Assembly (NCBI RefSeq): GCF_040957575.1
Contig: NZ_CP162601.1
Location: 806,001-870,000, forward strand
Length of the DNA stretch: 64,000 bases
Direction of reading: 5' to 3'
Source: Vibrio sp. HB236076
GTDB lineage: Bacteria; Pseudomonadota; Gammaproteobacteria; Enterobacterales; Vibrionaceae
Shown: piece after piece, positions 36,533 through 45,360 of the stretch
Layout of the letters: every line of letters starts with the position of its first letter
How positions within the stretch are numbered: position 1 is the first letter of the stretch
Translations under genes and position numbers: made by a program
Notes under the pieces: generated by a model
Told to the model about the DNA's origin: nothing
Database searches by the model: none
Seen by the model: the letters and a program-made list of their open reading frames with translations, nothing else

Positions 36533-37051
36533 GTGATCGATGGCGATGGTTATCGACTTAATGTCGGTATTGTAATTTGTAACAACCATGGTCAGGTGTT
36601 CTGGGCTAAACGGTATGGACAGCACTCATGGCAATTTCCCCAAGGGGGGATAGACGAGGGAGAATCTCCTGAGCAAGCTATGTTTCGCGAGCTTTACGAA
36701 GAAGTGGGTTTAACGGAAAGGGACGTTAAAATTGTCGCCACGAGTCGACATTGGCTACGTTACAAGTTACCCAAACGCCTCGTAAGGTGGGATTCAAAAC
36801 CTGTTTGTATTGGCCAAAAACAGAAATGGTTTTTGTTGCGATTGGAATGCGATGAAGCAAATATCAATATGCAGCAAGGCAACGCTCCTGAGTTTGATGG
36901 TTGGCGCTGGGTAAGTTATTGGTACCCTGTCAGGCAAGTGGTGTCATTTAAACGCGATGTTTATCGTCGAGCAATGAAAGAATTTGCGTCTGCGGCGATG
37001 CCATTTCGCGAACGAAAAACAAAAGGGAAACGCAAAAAACGAAGGGGTTAA
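36533..37051 (+). CDS. rppH: RNA pyrophosphohydrolase RppH
   Basis: Nudix hydrolase that converts 5'-triphosphate mRNA ends to monophosphate and so starts RNase E decay. It has 172 residues (E. coli 176), GTG start after TTGAGGTT. The Nudix box runs from G38 to L60 ([20 protein letters not shown], then VGL). The RNA-binding segment [20 protein letters not shown] is intact. The C-terminus is lysine/arginine-rich. Followed after 7 bp by ptsP, as in E. coli. Confidence 0.97.
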   Translation: MIDGDGYRLNVGIVICNNHGQVFWAKRYGQHSWQFPQGGIDEGESPEQAMFRELYEEVGLTERDVKIVATSRHWLRYKLPKRLVRWDSKPVCIGQKQKWFLLRLECDEANINMQQGNAPEFDGWRWVSYWYPVRQVVSFKRDVYRRAMKEFASAAMPFRERKTKGKRKKRRG

Positions 37052-37058
37052 AGCGATC

Positions 37059-39308
37059 ATGTTGAGTCAACTGAGGGAGATTGTTGATAAGGTTTCTCGC
37101 ATCGATGATGTGCACGCGGCCTTGCAGGTATTGGTGAAGGAAACCAGCCTCGCTTTGCAAACGGAGTGTTGCACCATTTATTTCGCCAATGAAGCCAAGC
37201 AACGGCTCGAACTGATGGCGACTCAAGGTCTGACTTTTACCGGCGACAGTATTCACATTAAATTCTCTGAAGGCTTGGTTGGCCTGGTCAAGCGCAGTGC
37301 TGAGCCGGTCAACCTTGCACGTGCTTCAGAGCACCCCAGTTTTAAATTTTTTCCTCAACTTGGCGAAGAGGTGTATCACTCCTTTCTAGGGACCCCCATT
37401 ATTCACCGCAAACAAGTGCTTGGTGTGCTGGTCATTCAGCAAAAATCCCCCCGTTTGTTTGACGAAATGGAAGAGTCTTTTTTAGTTACCTTGGCGGCAC
37501 AAATTGCGGTGTTGATTTCTCAGGCGCAAAGCCAAGGTCAGTGGCAACTTGGTCGTCAGTCTCATCACTTACTCAAAGGCGTCCCCGGCTCCCCAGGTGT
37601 GGCGATTGGGCATTTTTGGTTTGACAATACCCAACCGAGCTTTGACGATGTGTTTCCCGCTTCAACGGTGAACAAAGAACAAGAGCACGAACGTCTCGCT
37701 GTTGCGGTTGAGAGTGCTCTGAGTGATTTTCGTCGCCTTAAGAAGCGTTTTGACACTGAGCTTAACAAAGAGACATTGGCGATTTTTGATCTCTTTACTC
37801 ACCTGCTCAATGATCCTATGCTGCGAAAAGCGCTTAAGTCTCGCATTGAAAAAGGGGATAGAGCCGATTGGGCATTAAAGCAAGTGATTGAGGAGTTCTC
37901 CTCGCGCTTTGCCGCGATGACCGATGACTATTTGCGTGAACGAGCGCAAGACCTGCGTGAACTTGGCCAGCGCTTATTGTACTTTTTGCTCAACAGTGAA
38001 AAAGAGACCTTGAGCTTTGAGCACCCGGTTATCTTGGTGGCGAACGAACTCTCAGCTTCTCTGATTGCCTCTATCGATAAAGAAAACCTTCTCGCGGTTG
38101 TCGCATTAGAGGGAGCATCGAATTCCCATGCGGCGATTTTATCTCGCGCTTTAGGGGTACCGGCTATCCTCGGCGCTAACCTCACTCCTGAGCTCATTAA
38201 TGGCAAACTCGGTATTGTCGATGGGTATACTGGCGAAATTTACGTTGAACCAAACAAGCGACTCAAACATCGTTATTCTTCGTTAGCTCGAGAAGAAAGT
38301 GAACTATTGGCCACCGTCAATCGCGTACTCGACAAGCCAGCAGTGAGTCGAGATGGCAAAAAAGTGGAGCTATTACTCAATGCCGGATTAAGTGCCGATA
38401 CCAACATTGCTATCGATAAAGGGGTGGATGGCATCGGATTATACCGAACTGAAATCGCCTTTATCATGCAAAATCGCTTTCCTTCAGAAGACGAACAAAT
38501 GCAACAATACCAAGGTATTCTCAGTCATTATCAACCGCAGAATGTGGTCATGAGAACCTTGGATATTGGTGGCGATAAGCCGCTGCCGTACCTGCCTATC
38601 GAGGAGGAAAACCCCTTTTTGGGCTGGCGAGGCATCCGTTTTACCCTTGATCATCCCGACATCTTCGTCATTCAATTGCGCGCGATGTTAAAAGCCAGTA
38701 TTGGCAACGACAACCTGAGTATTTTGTTGCCAATGGTGTCGGGAGTACAAGAGTTAGAAGATACGATTGGTCTGATTAATCACGCATTTAATGATGTTGG
38801 TGAGTTGTATGATGGATTGGTGTACCCCCAAGTTGGCGTGATGATTGAAGTGCCTTCTATGGTCTACCTACTCGAGTCTATCGCTGACAAAGTGGACTTC
38901 GTCTCGATTGGTACGAATGATTTAACTCAGTATTTACTGGCGGTGGATCGTAACAATGCCAAGGTGGCGGATGTGTTTGAAAGTTTACACCCCGCGGTGC
39001 TGCGCGCCCTTGATCATATTCAACGCGAGTGTCAGCGCCTCAATCTGCCCGTTTGTATTTGTGGTGAATTGGCCGGGGACCCCTTCGGTGCATTAGTTTT
39101 ACTCGGTTTGGGCTTTGAGAGTCTCAGCATGAATTTATCTAACATCGCTAAGATCAAATATTTGATTCGCGAAACGAACAGTCAAGACTGGCAGCAATTG
39201 GCTCAACAAGCGCTGACTTTTCATCACGGCCACCAAACACTTGAATTGATGCGTCACTTTTTTGTTCAACAAGGTTTTGCCGGCTTTATTCGCGCAGGGA
39301 AAAAATAG
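37059..39308 (+). CDS. ptsP: Nitrogen PTS phosphoenolpyruvate-protein phosphotransferase (EI-Ntr)
   Basis: Enzyme I of the nitrogen PTS, passing phosphate from PEP to NPr. ATG 37059 gives 749 residues (E. coli 748); an upstream in-frame start inside rppH is not needed. An N-terminal GAF domain (about 15-155) senses small molecules such as glutamine in E. coli. The EI N-domain follows, with the swivelling His357 (GASNSHAAILSRALG), then the PEP-binding barrel with GIGLYRTEIAFI, RTLDIGGDKPLPYL, FVSIGTNDLTQY and CICGELAGDP. Coupled to rppH by 7 bp and to the next gene by 2 bp. Confidence 0.97.
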   Translation: MLSQLREIVDKVSRIDDVHAALQVLVKETSLALQTECCTIYFANEAKQRLELMATQGLTFTGDSIHIKFSEGLVGLVKRSAEPVNLARASEHPSFKFFPQLGEEVYHSFLGTPIIHRKQVLGVLVIQQKSPRLFDEMEESFLVTLAAQIAVLISQAQSQGQWQLGRQSHHLLKGVPGSPGVAIGHFWFDNTQPSFDDVFPASTVNKEQEHERLAVAVESALSDFRRLKKRFDTELNKETLAIFDLFTHLLNDPMLRKALKSRIEKGDRADWALKQVIEEFSSRFAAMTDDYLRERAQDLRELGQRLLYFLLNSEKETLSFEHPVILVANELSASLIASIDKENLLAVVALEGASNSHAAILSRALGVPAILGANLTPELINGKLGIVDGYTGEIYVEPNKRLKHRYSSLAREESELLATVNRVLDKPAVSRDGKKVELLLNAGLSADTNIAIDKGVDGIGLYRTEIAFIMQNRFPSEDEQMQQYQGILSHYQPQNVVMRTLDIGGDKPLPYLPIEEENPFLGWRGIRFTLDHPDIFVIQLRAMLKASIGNDNLSILLPMVSGVQELEDTIGLINHAFNDVGELYDGLVYPQVGVMIEVPSMVYLLESIADKVDFVSIGTNDLTQYLLAVDRNNAKVADVFESLHPAVLRALDHIQRECQRLNLPVCICGELAGDPFGALVLLGLGFESLSMNLSNIAKIKYLIRETNSQDWQQLAQQALTFHHGHQTLELMRHFFVQQGFAGFIRAGKK

Positions 39309-39310
39309 CG

Positions 39311-40102
39311 GTGCTGTTAACCATGTCCGTGGTGTTTATCTCGCTCGGCGCGGTGGTCGGAGTGATGGCGGGCTTATTGGGGATTGGCGGCGGTCTGATC
39401 ATTGTCCCCTCGCTGTTGTATTTATTGCCTCTTTTGGGGGTACCCCCAGTGTTAGCGATGCCAATGGCATTGGCTACGTCACTGGCTTGCATCATTATAA
39501 CCTCAAGTTCTTCGGCATTTAATCACATTAAACTCGGTAATATTGAGCGACTTGCTATTGTGAGTTTGTTACCAGGTGTAATAGTGGGCGGTTTTTTGGG
39601 AACCTTTGTCGCAGAAAGGGTTCCAATTCAATGGTTGCCGAAAGTGTTTGGCGTGATTGTTTTGTGTTTAGGATTGCAAATGCTGCTGTTTGCTCAAGCG
39701 AAGGTTGAGCGTAGGATGCCCAGTGCCCCTTTCACCGCATTTTGCGGTTTGGTCATAGGGTTGGTATCGACATTGGCGGGGATTGGTGGCGGGTCATTGT
39801 CTGTGCCTTTTTTAAGTCGTCACGGGGTGGAGATGCGCAAGGCGGTCGGGTCGTCTTCGGTGTGCGGCGGGGCGATTGCTTTGTCGGGGATGTTTGGCTT
39901 TGTACTCCACGGTATGCAAGCCGAGGATTTACCTAAATTTAGCCTAGGTTATGTCTATTTACCGGCATTATTTGCTATTGCTTTCACCTCAGTTTGCACC
40001 ACGCGATTTGGCGCGATGTTGGCAACTCAGGTGTCAACACGTCATCTAAAACGATTTTTTGCAATTTTCTTAATGTGTGTTGCTGCAACCATGTTATTTT
40101 AA
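39311..40102 (+). CDS. TSUP family permease (TauE/SafE/YfcA type)
   Basis: Inner-membrane protein of 263 residues with about eight hydrophobic segments. Two homologous halves each carry the family glycine motif (GLLGIGGGLIIVP and STLAGIGGGSLSVP). TSUP proteins export or import sulfur compounds such as sulfite, taurine derivatives or thiosulfate; the substrate is unknown. The start is GTG 39311 directly after the ptsP stop or ATG 39323. Part of rppH-ptsP-TSUP-lgt, the same order as the YfcA-like gene before lgt in other vibrios as I recall. Confidence 0.88.
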   Translation: MLLTMSVVFISLGAVVGVMAGLLGIGGGLIIVPSLLYLLPLLGVPPVLAMPMALATSLACIIITSSSSAFNHIKLGNIERLAIVSLLPGVIVGGFLGTFVAERVPIQWLPKVFGVIVLCLGLQMLLFAQAKVERRMPSAPFTAFCGLVIGLVSTLAGIGGGSLSVPFLSRHGVEMRKAVGSSSVCGGAIALSGMFGFVLHGMQAEDLPKFSLGYVYLPALFAIAFTSVCTTRFGAMLATQVSTRHLKRFFAIFLMCVAATMLF

Positions 40103-40129
40103 CCTCCTTTTATCTAAGAGAACTTGTTT

Positions 40130-40945
40130 ATGTCTCCGGAATATCTTCATTTACCAGCCTTTGATCCTGTTATTTTTTCTATCGGGCCACTTGCGGTTCG
40201 TTGGTACGGACTGATGTATTTGATCGGTTTTGCTTTTGCGCTTTGGATGGCAAACCGCCGCGCTGATAAACCCGGTAGTGGTTGGACTCGTGATCAGGTG
40301 TCGGACTTGTTGTTTGCCGGCTTTTTAGGCGTTGTGATCGGTGGTCGTGTCGGTTACGTTATGTTCTATAACTTAGATCTGTTTTTAGCCAACCCGATCT
40401 ACTTATTTGAGGTATGGACGGGAGGCATGTCGTTTCACGGCGGTTTGCTCGGGGTGATTACGGCTATGTTTTGGTATGCCAAACGCCATCAACGTCGCTT
40501 TTTTGCCGTGGCCGATATGATTGCGCCTTTGGTGCCGTTTGGACTTGGCATGGGGCGTTTGGGCAATTTCATCAACGGCGAACTGTGGGGACGCGTGAGT
40601 GATGTGCCATGGGCGATGGTATTTCCCAATGCCGGGCCTTTACCACGTCACCCATCGCAATTGTATGAATTTGCCTTAGAAGGCGTGGTACTGCTGATTA
40701 TTCTCAATGTGTTTATTGGCAAACCAAGACCGGTTGGTGCGGTATCGGGATTATTTTTGGTTGGTTATGGCAGCTTTAGAACCTTTATTGAGTTTTTCCG
40801 TCAACCGGATGCGCAGCTCGGTTTGTTTCAAGGCGTGATCTCGATGGGTCAGATTTTGTCGTTACCTATGATAGTACTTGGTTTGGTGATTATGGTTTGG
40901 GCTTATCGTCAACCGGTGTCAAAAGACGCGAAAATAGCCAAATAA
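40130..40945 (+). CDS. lgt: Prolipoprotein diacylglyceryl transferase
   Basis: Adds diacylglyceryl to the lipobox Cys, the first step of lipoprotein maturation. ATG 40130 gives 271 residues; an upstream TTG at 40124 is less likely. It has seven membrane segments, [22 protein letters not shown] (essential His), the Lgt signature [14 protein letters not shown] and [13 protein letters not shown]. Last gene of the rppH-ptsP group. LspA is encoded in the same window. Confidence 0.97.
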   Translation: MSPEYLHLPAFDPVIFSIGPLAVRWYGLMYLIGFAFALWMANRRADKPGSGWTRDQVSDLLFAGFLGVVIGGRVGYVMFYNLDLFLANPIYLFEVWTGGMSFHGGLLGVITAMFWYAKRHQRRFFAVADMIAPLVPFGLGMGRLGNFINGELWGRVSDVPWAMVFPNAGPLPRHPSQLYEFALEGVVLLIILNVFIGKPRPVGAVSGLFLVGYGSFRTFIEFFRQPDAQLGLFQGVISMGQILSLPMIVLGLVIMVWAYRQPVSKDAKIAK

Positions 40946-40974
40946 GCAAGATGGCATGAAAACAATGTGGTATT

Positions 40975-41016
40975 AAAAATGGGGCCTTATCGATATTGAT
41001 AAGGCCCCATTTTTTA
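40975..41016. terminator. Bidirectional terminator between lgt and thyA
   Basis: Long perfect arms (AAAAATGGGGCCTTATC at 40975-40991 and its complement from 40998) with a 6-base loop. T runs occur on both strands, so it serves both convergent genes. Confidence 0.97.
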
Positions 41017-41034
41017 TTGCTTGTCACAATAAGC

Positions 41035-41895
41035 TTAAACGGCAAAAGGGTATTTAATCGGGTCGTGATGCTGATAGCCCACCACGTCAAAATCATCGAC
41101 CGTCACCCAGGTCTCTAAGTCTTCTAGAGTGCGGATGTTTGGATTGATAACCAATTGAGGGGCGGCAAAAGGCTCGCGTTTGACTTGTTCTTTCATCAGC
41201 TCGACTTGATCTTCGTAGATGTGAGCATTGACGATTTTGTGAAATGCTTTCCCCGCTTTTAAGCCTGTGATTTGAGCGGTAATTTGCAACAGCCAAGCGA
41301 CCTGGATTTGATTAAACACCAAGCCTAGCGGTACGTCACAGCTGCGTTGAGTGCTGTTTAAGTAAAGGGTGTCACCGAGCAGTGAAAAATGATGACTGTA
41401 CATACAAGGACGCAGACAACCCATGTGAAACTCACCTGGGTTATAAAAATTGAGGATTTCACCTCGGTCATCAATGCCTTGGCTTAAGTTGTCGATGATT
41501 TTTTTGAGCTGGTCGACCGAGCCACCATCGGGTTTGGCCCAGCGTCGGCCTTGTACCCCATAGACTCGGCCCATGTCATCTTCGCCTTGGCGGTACGCAT
41601 TGTTGAGCCAAGCTTGGTTTAAATTGGCATTGGCATCCCAGGTTTTGGTACCGAGTTGACGAAATTGAGCGGCATTGTCGTAGCCACGAAGGTAACCGAG
41701 CATTTCTGCGATGGCACTTTTCCAAAACGCTTTACGAGTGGTCACCAAAGGGAACTCATTGTTCGCCATGTTGTACTCTAAATCGGCGTTGATGAGGGTC
41801 AAACAGCGTTTACCGGTTCTTTCATTTTCGACCCAAACACCTTCATCAAGTAGGCGTTGGCACAGGTCTTCGTATTGGCGGTTTATCTTGTTCAT
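41035..41895 (-). CDS. thyA: Thymidylate synthase
   Basis: Makes dTMP from dUMP using methylene-tetrahydrofolate. It has 286 residues, slightly longer than E. coli ThyA (264). Catalytic Cys164 is in [14 protein letters not shown], a variant of the usual PPCH context that I believe other Vibrio ThyA proteins share. [15 protein letters not shown] binds phosphate and substrate, and [15 protein letters not shown] and [10 protein letters not shown] at the C-terminus are conserved. In E. coli lgt and thyA are adjacent on one strand; here they converge. Confidence 0.96.
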   Translation of the reverse strand: MNKINRQYEDLCQRLLDEGVWVENERTGKRCLTLINADLEYNMANNEFPLVTTRKAFWKSAIAEMLGYLRGYDNAAQFRQLGTKTWDANANLNQAWLNNAYRQGEDDMGRVYGVQGRRWAKPDGGSVDQLKKIIDNLSQGIDDRGEILNFYNPGEFHMGCLRPCMYSHHFSLLGDTLYLNSTQRSCDVPLGLVFNQIQVAWLLQITAQITGLKAGKAFHKIVNAHIYEDQVELMKEQVKREPFAAPQLVINPNIRTLEDLETWVTVDDFDVVGYQHHDPIKYPFAV

Positions 41896-41943
41896 TCACT
41901 ATACCCAGGAGTTAATCTGTTCCTATGGTAACAAAAATGCCAG

Positions 41944-41977
41944 CAACAAAAAACGGAAGCCAGTAGGCTTCCGCTTG
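41944..41977 (-). terminator. Terminator of nptA
   Basis: On the minus strand, CGGAAGCC-TACT-GGCTTCCG is followed by a TTTTTTGTTG run, 33 bases after the nptA stop. Confidence 0.9.
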
Positions 41978-42006
41978 CGGTGTGTATTTTTTTGCTGATG
42001 GGCTTA

Positions 42007-43149
42007 TTAGGTAAAGGCAACAATCAAACCAGGAATGACAATAAAGACGCTTAGCAAATAACCACCGGCAATGGCTTTGTTTTTCAGTGCCAAGTCAGAA
42101 ATCCAATCCGCCCCTTTTAGTGGCAGGTTTCTCAACCATGGCACACCGTAGATAAGCACAGTGGCAAGGACATTAAAGCACAAGTGGACTAACGCAATTT
42201 GCAGAGCAAAGACGGCAAACTCGCCACTTGCCGATGTCGCCGCGAGCAAGGCGGTAATACAAGTACCAATGTTGGCGCCTAAAGTGAACGGGTAGACATC
42301 GCGTACTTTCAAAACCCCAGAGCCGACCAGAGGCACCATTAAACTGGTGGTGGTGGATGAAGATTGTACTAAAATCGTGACTATGGTGCCTGAGAACATA
42401 CCGTGAATAGGGCCGCGACCAATGGCGCCTTTTAGCATCTCGCGAGCACGGCCAACCATTAAGCTCTTCATCAGCTTACCCATGACGGTAATGGCCAAGA
42501 AGATCGCAGCAATACCAATCACAATCAGTGCCACACCGCCAAACGTATCTCCTAATGGAGCTAGGGTATCTTTAGCGGTATTCACGACCGGTTTGGTCAA
42601 CGGCTTGATAAAGTTGAATCCTTTAATACTCATGTCACCGGTGGCCAAAAGAGGGGAAACTAACCAATGAGACAGTTTTTCTAAAATACCAAACATCAAC
42701 TCAAGTGGTAAGAAAATACCCACCGCGAGAACATTGAAGAAGTCGTGAATGGTGGCGCTGGCAAAAGCGCGTTTGAATTCTTCTTTGTTGCGAATGTGCC
42801 CTAAACTGACCAAAGTGTTAGTGACTGTGGTTCCGATATTCGCCCCCATGATCATCGGGATGGCGGTAGCAACCGGTAAGCCACCCGCCACCAAGCCCAC
42901 AATGATAGAGGTGACGGTACTTGAAGATTGAATTAAAGCCGTTGCCAGTAGACCAATCATTAGGCCGGCAACTGGGTGTGAGGCAAAAGCAAATAACTCT
43001 TTGGCGTGCTCACCACTGGCTAATTTAAAGCCACTTCCGACCATAGAAACGGCCACAAGAAGCAAATAAAGCATAAATACCAAGTTAATCCATTTTAGGG
43101 TATTGGAAGTGCGCTGGTCACTTCTCGCGATGGTGGCTTGGTCGTGCAT
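42007..43149 (-). CDS. nptA: Na+/phosphate cotransporter NptA
   Basis: NaPi-II family Na+-dependent phosphate importer. It has 380 residues with the start at ATG 43149 (GGAGA 6 bases upstream); in-frame ATG 43155 and TTG 43170 lie upstream but do not fit that site. Two inverted halves carry the paired motifs ALIQSSSTVTSIIVG and ILVQSSSTTTSLMVPLV, each followed by GANIGTTVTNTL or GANIGTCITALL. About eight hydrophobic segments. V. cholerae has a characterised NptA beside nhaR, the same context. No clear Pho box was seen upstream. Confidence 0.93.
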   Translation of the reverse strand: MHDQATIARSDQRTSNTLKWINLVFMLYLLLVAVSMVGSGFKLASGEHAKELFAFASHPVAGLMIGLLATALIQSSSTVTSIIVGLVAGGLPVATAIPMIMGANIGTTVTNTLVSLGHIRNKEEFKRAFASATIHDFFNVLAVGIFLPLELMFGILEKLSHWLVSPLLATGDMSIKGFNFIKPLTKPVVNTAKDTLAPLGDTFGGVALIVIGIAAIFLAITVMGKLMKSLMVGRAREMLKGAIGRGPIHGMFSGTIVTILVQSSSTTTSLMVPLVGSGVLKVRDVYPFTLGANIGTCITALLAATSASGEFAVFALQIALVHLCFNVLATVLIYGVPWLRNLPLKGADWISDLALKNKAIAGGYLLSVFIVIPGLIVAFT

Positions 43150-43533
43150 AATCATTCTCCATTCGATCAAGTAAAAGGTTTAGCTTGATCAAAGTGTTAT
43201 CGATTGTTTCGAAGTCAGCCAACACGGCGAGACAACGAGGTTTTGGATGAAAAACAAATCGTGATTTATCAAATGTGCAGCGATAATAAGTCGCTTATGT
43301 TTCATTAATGTGACAGTTAAAAGTTATTGTTTTGTGTTTTTTGGTGTGATGTTTTCTATCTTTATGATTTATATCGCTATTAATTTTACTCGCCAGCTTT
43401 ATATGACAAATATTGATCCTTGGTTTCGAAATAAACTGGTTTTTTCTGATCTTTATTTCGGTAAAACCGATGAATTGAATTGTCTGACTGAGTTTGCTAT
43501 ACATGCAAGACGTGTTTATTTTAGTTTTTCTTT
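43150..43533. other. 384-bp divergent gap nptA/nhaR
   Basis: Very AT-rich in the right half. A 104-codon plus-strand frame (43310-43624) runs into nhaR out of frame and has no ribosome site or family signature. No regulatory site identified with confidence. Confidence 0.4.
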
Positions 43534-44451
43534 ATGTCTCACCTTAATTACAATCATCTTTATTACTTTTGGATGGTGTGCAAACAAGGCTCTATCAGCA
43601 AAGCGGCTGAGGCACTGTTTTTGACACCTCAGACCGTCACGGGTCAAATCAAGTCCTTAGAAGATCGCATGGAAGGCAAGTTGACCAAACGCAACGGCAG
43701 AACGGTTGAGCCGACCGAGCTCGGCCAGCTGGTGTATAAATACGCCGATCGCATGTTTGGTCTTAGCTATGAAATGCTCGATATTGTCAATTACAGCCAA
43801 CATTCCAACATATTGTTTGAAGTCGGGGTGGCTGATGCATTGTCAAAACAAATGGTCAGTAAAATTTTAATGACCACGGTTCCCGCCGATAATTCAATTC
43901 ATTTGCGCTGTTATGAGTCGACTCACGAGATGCTATTAGAGCGCTTATCTCAGCACAACCTCGATATGATTTTATCGGATTGCCCCGTCGATTCGACTCA
44001 GAGCCCGGGGCTTTACAGCAAAAAACTGGGTGAGACGAATATGGCGTTTTTTAGTTACAGCAACAGTCAAGCGTCACAATCCTTAGTTGACATGTTGACC
44101 ACGAAGCCATTGATCTTACCGGGAAGACGCACGGCAATGGGACGCAAAGTGATGCAGTGGTTAGACCGGCAAGGCGTACAGGCGCAAATCCTCGGTGAGT
44201 TTGATGACGTTGCCTTGATTAAAGCCTTCGCGGCGTACCATCGCGATTGTTTGTTTTTGGCGCCAGCCAGTTATTTTAACCCGCAATCGCAAACCGGAAA
44301 TCAATTGTACTGCTTTGACACGATTGAAGAGCTAAAAGAAGAGTATTACGTTATTTTTGCTGAGCGGATGATCCAACACCCTGCGGTAAAAAATGTCTGT
44401 GACGCGGATTTTAGTCAATTGCTCAATCAAACCGATGGCATCATAGTGTAA
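43534..44451 (+). CDS. nhaR: LysR-family transcriptional activator NhaR
   Basis: Na+-responsive activator of nhaA-type antiporter genes. It has 305 residues (E. coli 301). The N-terminal winged HTH (about 5-65: [35 protein letters not shown]) is typical NhaR, and the effector domain (90-290) follows. There is no nhaA gene beside it here. hlyU follows by 10 bp, as in V. cholerae, so the two are probably cotranscribed. No strong ribosome site is visible before the ATG. Confidence 0.93.
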   Translation: MSHLNYNHLYYFWMVCKQGSISKAAEALFLTPQTVTGQIKSLEDRMEGKLTKRNGRTVEPTELGQLVYKYADRMFGLSYEMLDIVNYSQHSNILFEVGVADALSKQMVSKILMTTVPADNSIHLRCYESTHEMLLERLSQHNLDMILSDCPVDSTQSPGLYSKKLGETNMAFFSYSNSQASQSLVDMLTTKPLILPGRRTAMGRKVMQWLDRQGVQAQILGEFDDVALIKAFAAYHRDCLFLAPASYFNPQSQTGNQLYCFDTIEELKEEYYVIFAERMIQHPAVKNVCDADFSQLLNQTDGIIV

Positions 44452-44461
44452 AGGGAATAGA

Positions 44462-44755
44462 ATGAATCTAGTGCAGATGCAACACAATGCCCCGCGCGCC
44501 GTCAGTACGTTAAAAGCCATGGCCAATGAACGTCGATTGCAAATACTGTGTTTGCTTTATGAGAGAGAATACGCTGTGGGTGAGTTGTGTGGTTGTTTAG
44601 ACTTAAGTCAATCGGCGTTATCTCAGCACCTTGCATGGTTGAGAAAAGAGCAAATTGTTATCACTCGCAAAGAAGCTCAAACGGTATTTTATTCTTTAGC
44701 CAGTGAAGAGGTAAAACAAATCATGAATTTGTTACACACCCTCTACTGTGAGTGA
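44462..44755 (+). CDS. hlyU: ArsR/SmtB-family regulator HlyU
   Basis: HlyU activates haemolysin or toxin genes in V. cholerae and V. vulnificus by countering H-NS. It is metal-independent. It has 97 residues: a winged helix with KAMANERRLQILCLL, ELCGCLDLSQSALSQHLAWLR as the HTH, and KEAQTVFYSL as the wing. Cys30 and Cys96 correspond to the two conserved cysteines that make V. cholerae HlyU redox-responsive. Cys43 and Cys45 are additional. No haemolysin gene is in the window. Ends just before a terminator shared with rpsT. Confidence 0.9.
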   Translation: MNLVQMQHNAPRAVSTLKAMANERRLQILCLLYEREYAVGELCGCLDLSQSALSQHLAWLRKEQIVITRKEAQTVFYSLASEEVKQIMNLLHTLYCE

Positions 44756-44790
44756 GTATGTATTGTTAAACTATAGAAAAAGCAGAAATA

Positions 44791-44818
44791 AAAAAACCGG
44801 CCGAGGCCGGTTTTTTTT
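44791..44818. terminator. Bidirectional terminator between hlyU and rpsT
   Basis: AAAAAACCGGCC and GGCCGGTTTTTTTT form a perfect stem with a minimal loop and T runs on both strands. Confidence 0.93.
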
Positions 44819-44839
44819 CTCGTTGCTATCAAAGTACGA

Positions 44840-45100
44840 TTACAGTGCTTTGATTTTTGCAGCGAAGCTTGATTTATGACGAGCAGCTTTATTCTTATGA
44901 ATAAGGCCTTTAGTTGCCATACGGTCAAGAATTGGTGTAACTGCAGCGAATGCAGCAGTTGCAGCTTCTTTGTCGCCAGCTTCGATAGCAGCAACTGTTT
45001 TCTTCATGTAAGTGCGCATCATAGAACGACGGCTAGCGTTGTGCTGGCGACGTTTCTCAGCTTGGATAGCGCGCTTCTTAGCAGATTTACTATTTGCCAA
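44840..45100 (-). CDS. rpsT: 30S ribosomal protein S20
   Basis: Small-subunit protein bS20 that binds 16S rRNA. The start is TTG at 45100, giving [20 protein letters not shown] after the initiator and 86 residues, the normal length. E. coli rpsT also starts with UUG, a feature of its autoregulation. Extending to the upstream start at 45115 would add MGVRP, not found in the family. Segments [13 protein letters not shown] and [19 protein letters not shown] are conserved. Divergent from murJ, as in E. coli-like neighbourhoods (nhaR-rpsT-murJ-ribF-ileS). Confidence 0.97.
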   Translation of the reverse strand: MANSKSAKKRAIQAEKRRQHNASRRSMMRTYMKKTVAAIEAGDKEAATAAFAAVTPILDRMATKGLIHKNKAARHKSSFAAKIKAL

Positions 45101-45360
45101 GGGTCTAACTCCCAAAAACTTTGTTCTGTTGACGATTTAAGGGCAGGGAATATCCCTTATTTACTCTCAAATGTCAAATGGTTTGTGCAAAAACCAATCG
45201 AAACCAAACAATTTTTTGGAATGAAAAGGTCTTCGCGGTTAAGATGGCGTGGATTCTAACAGCATTTTCTAGCCAATGCTAATACTTCTCTAACGGAAAA
45301 TGCATATATTGGTTTAAATTGCTTAATTTTCAGGGTTTAACTTTATGTCTCGAGGTAAAT

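Noticed and set aside
43310..43624. 104-codon plus-strand reading frame with hydrophobic segments upstream of and into nhaR
   Set aside because: No ribosome site, overlaps nhaR by 91 bases out of frame, AT-driven composition and no family resemblance.
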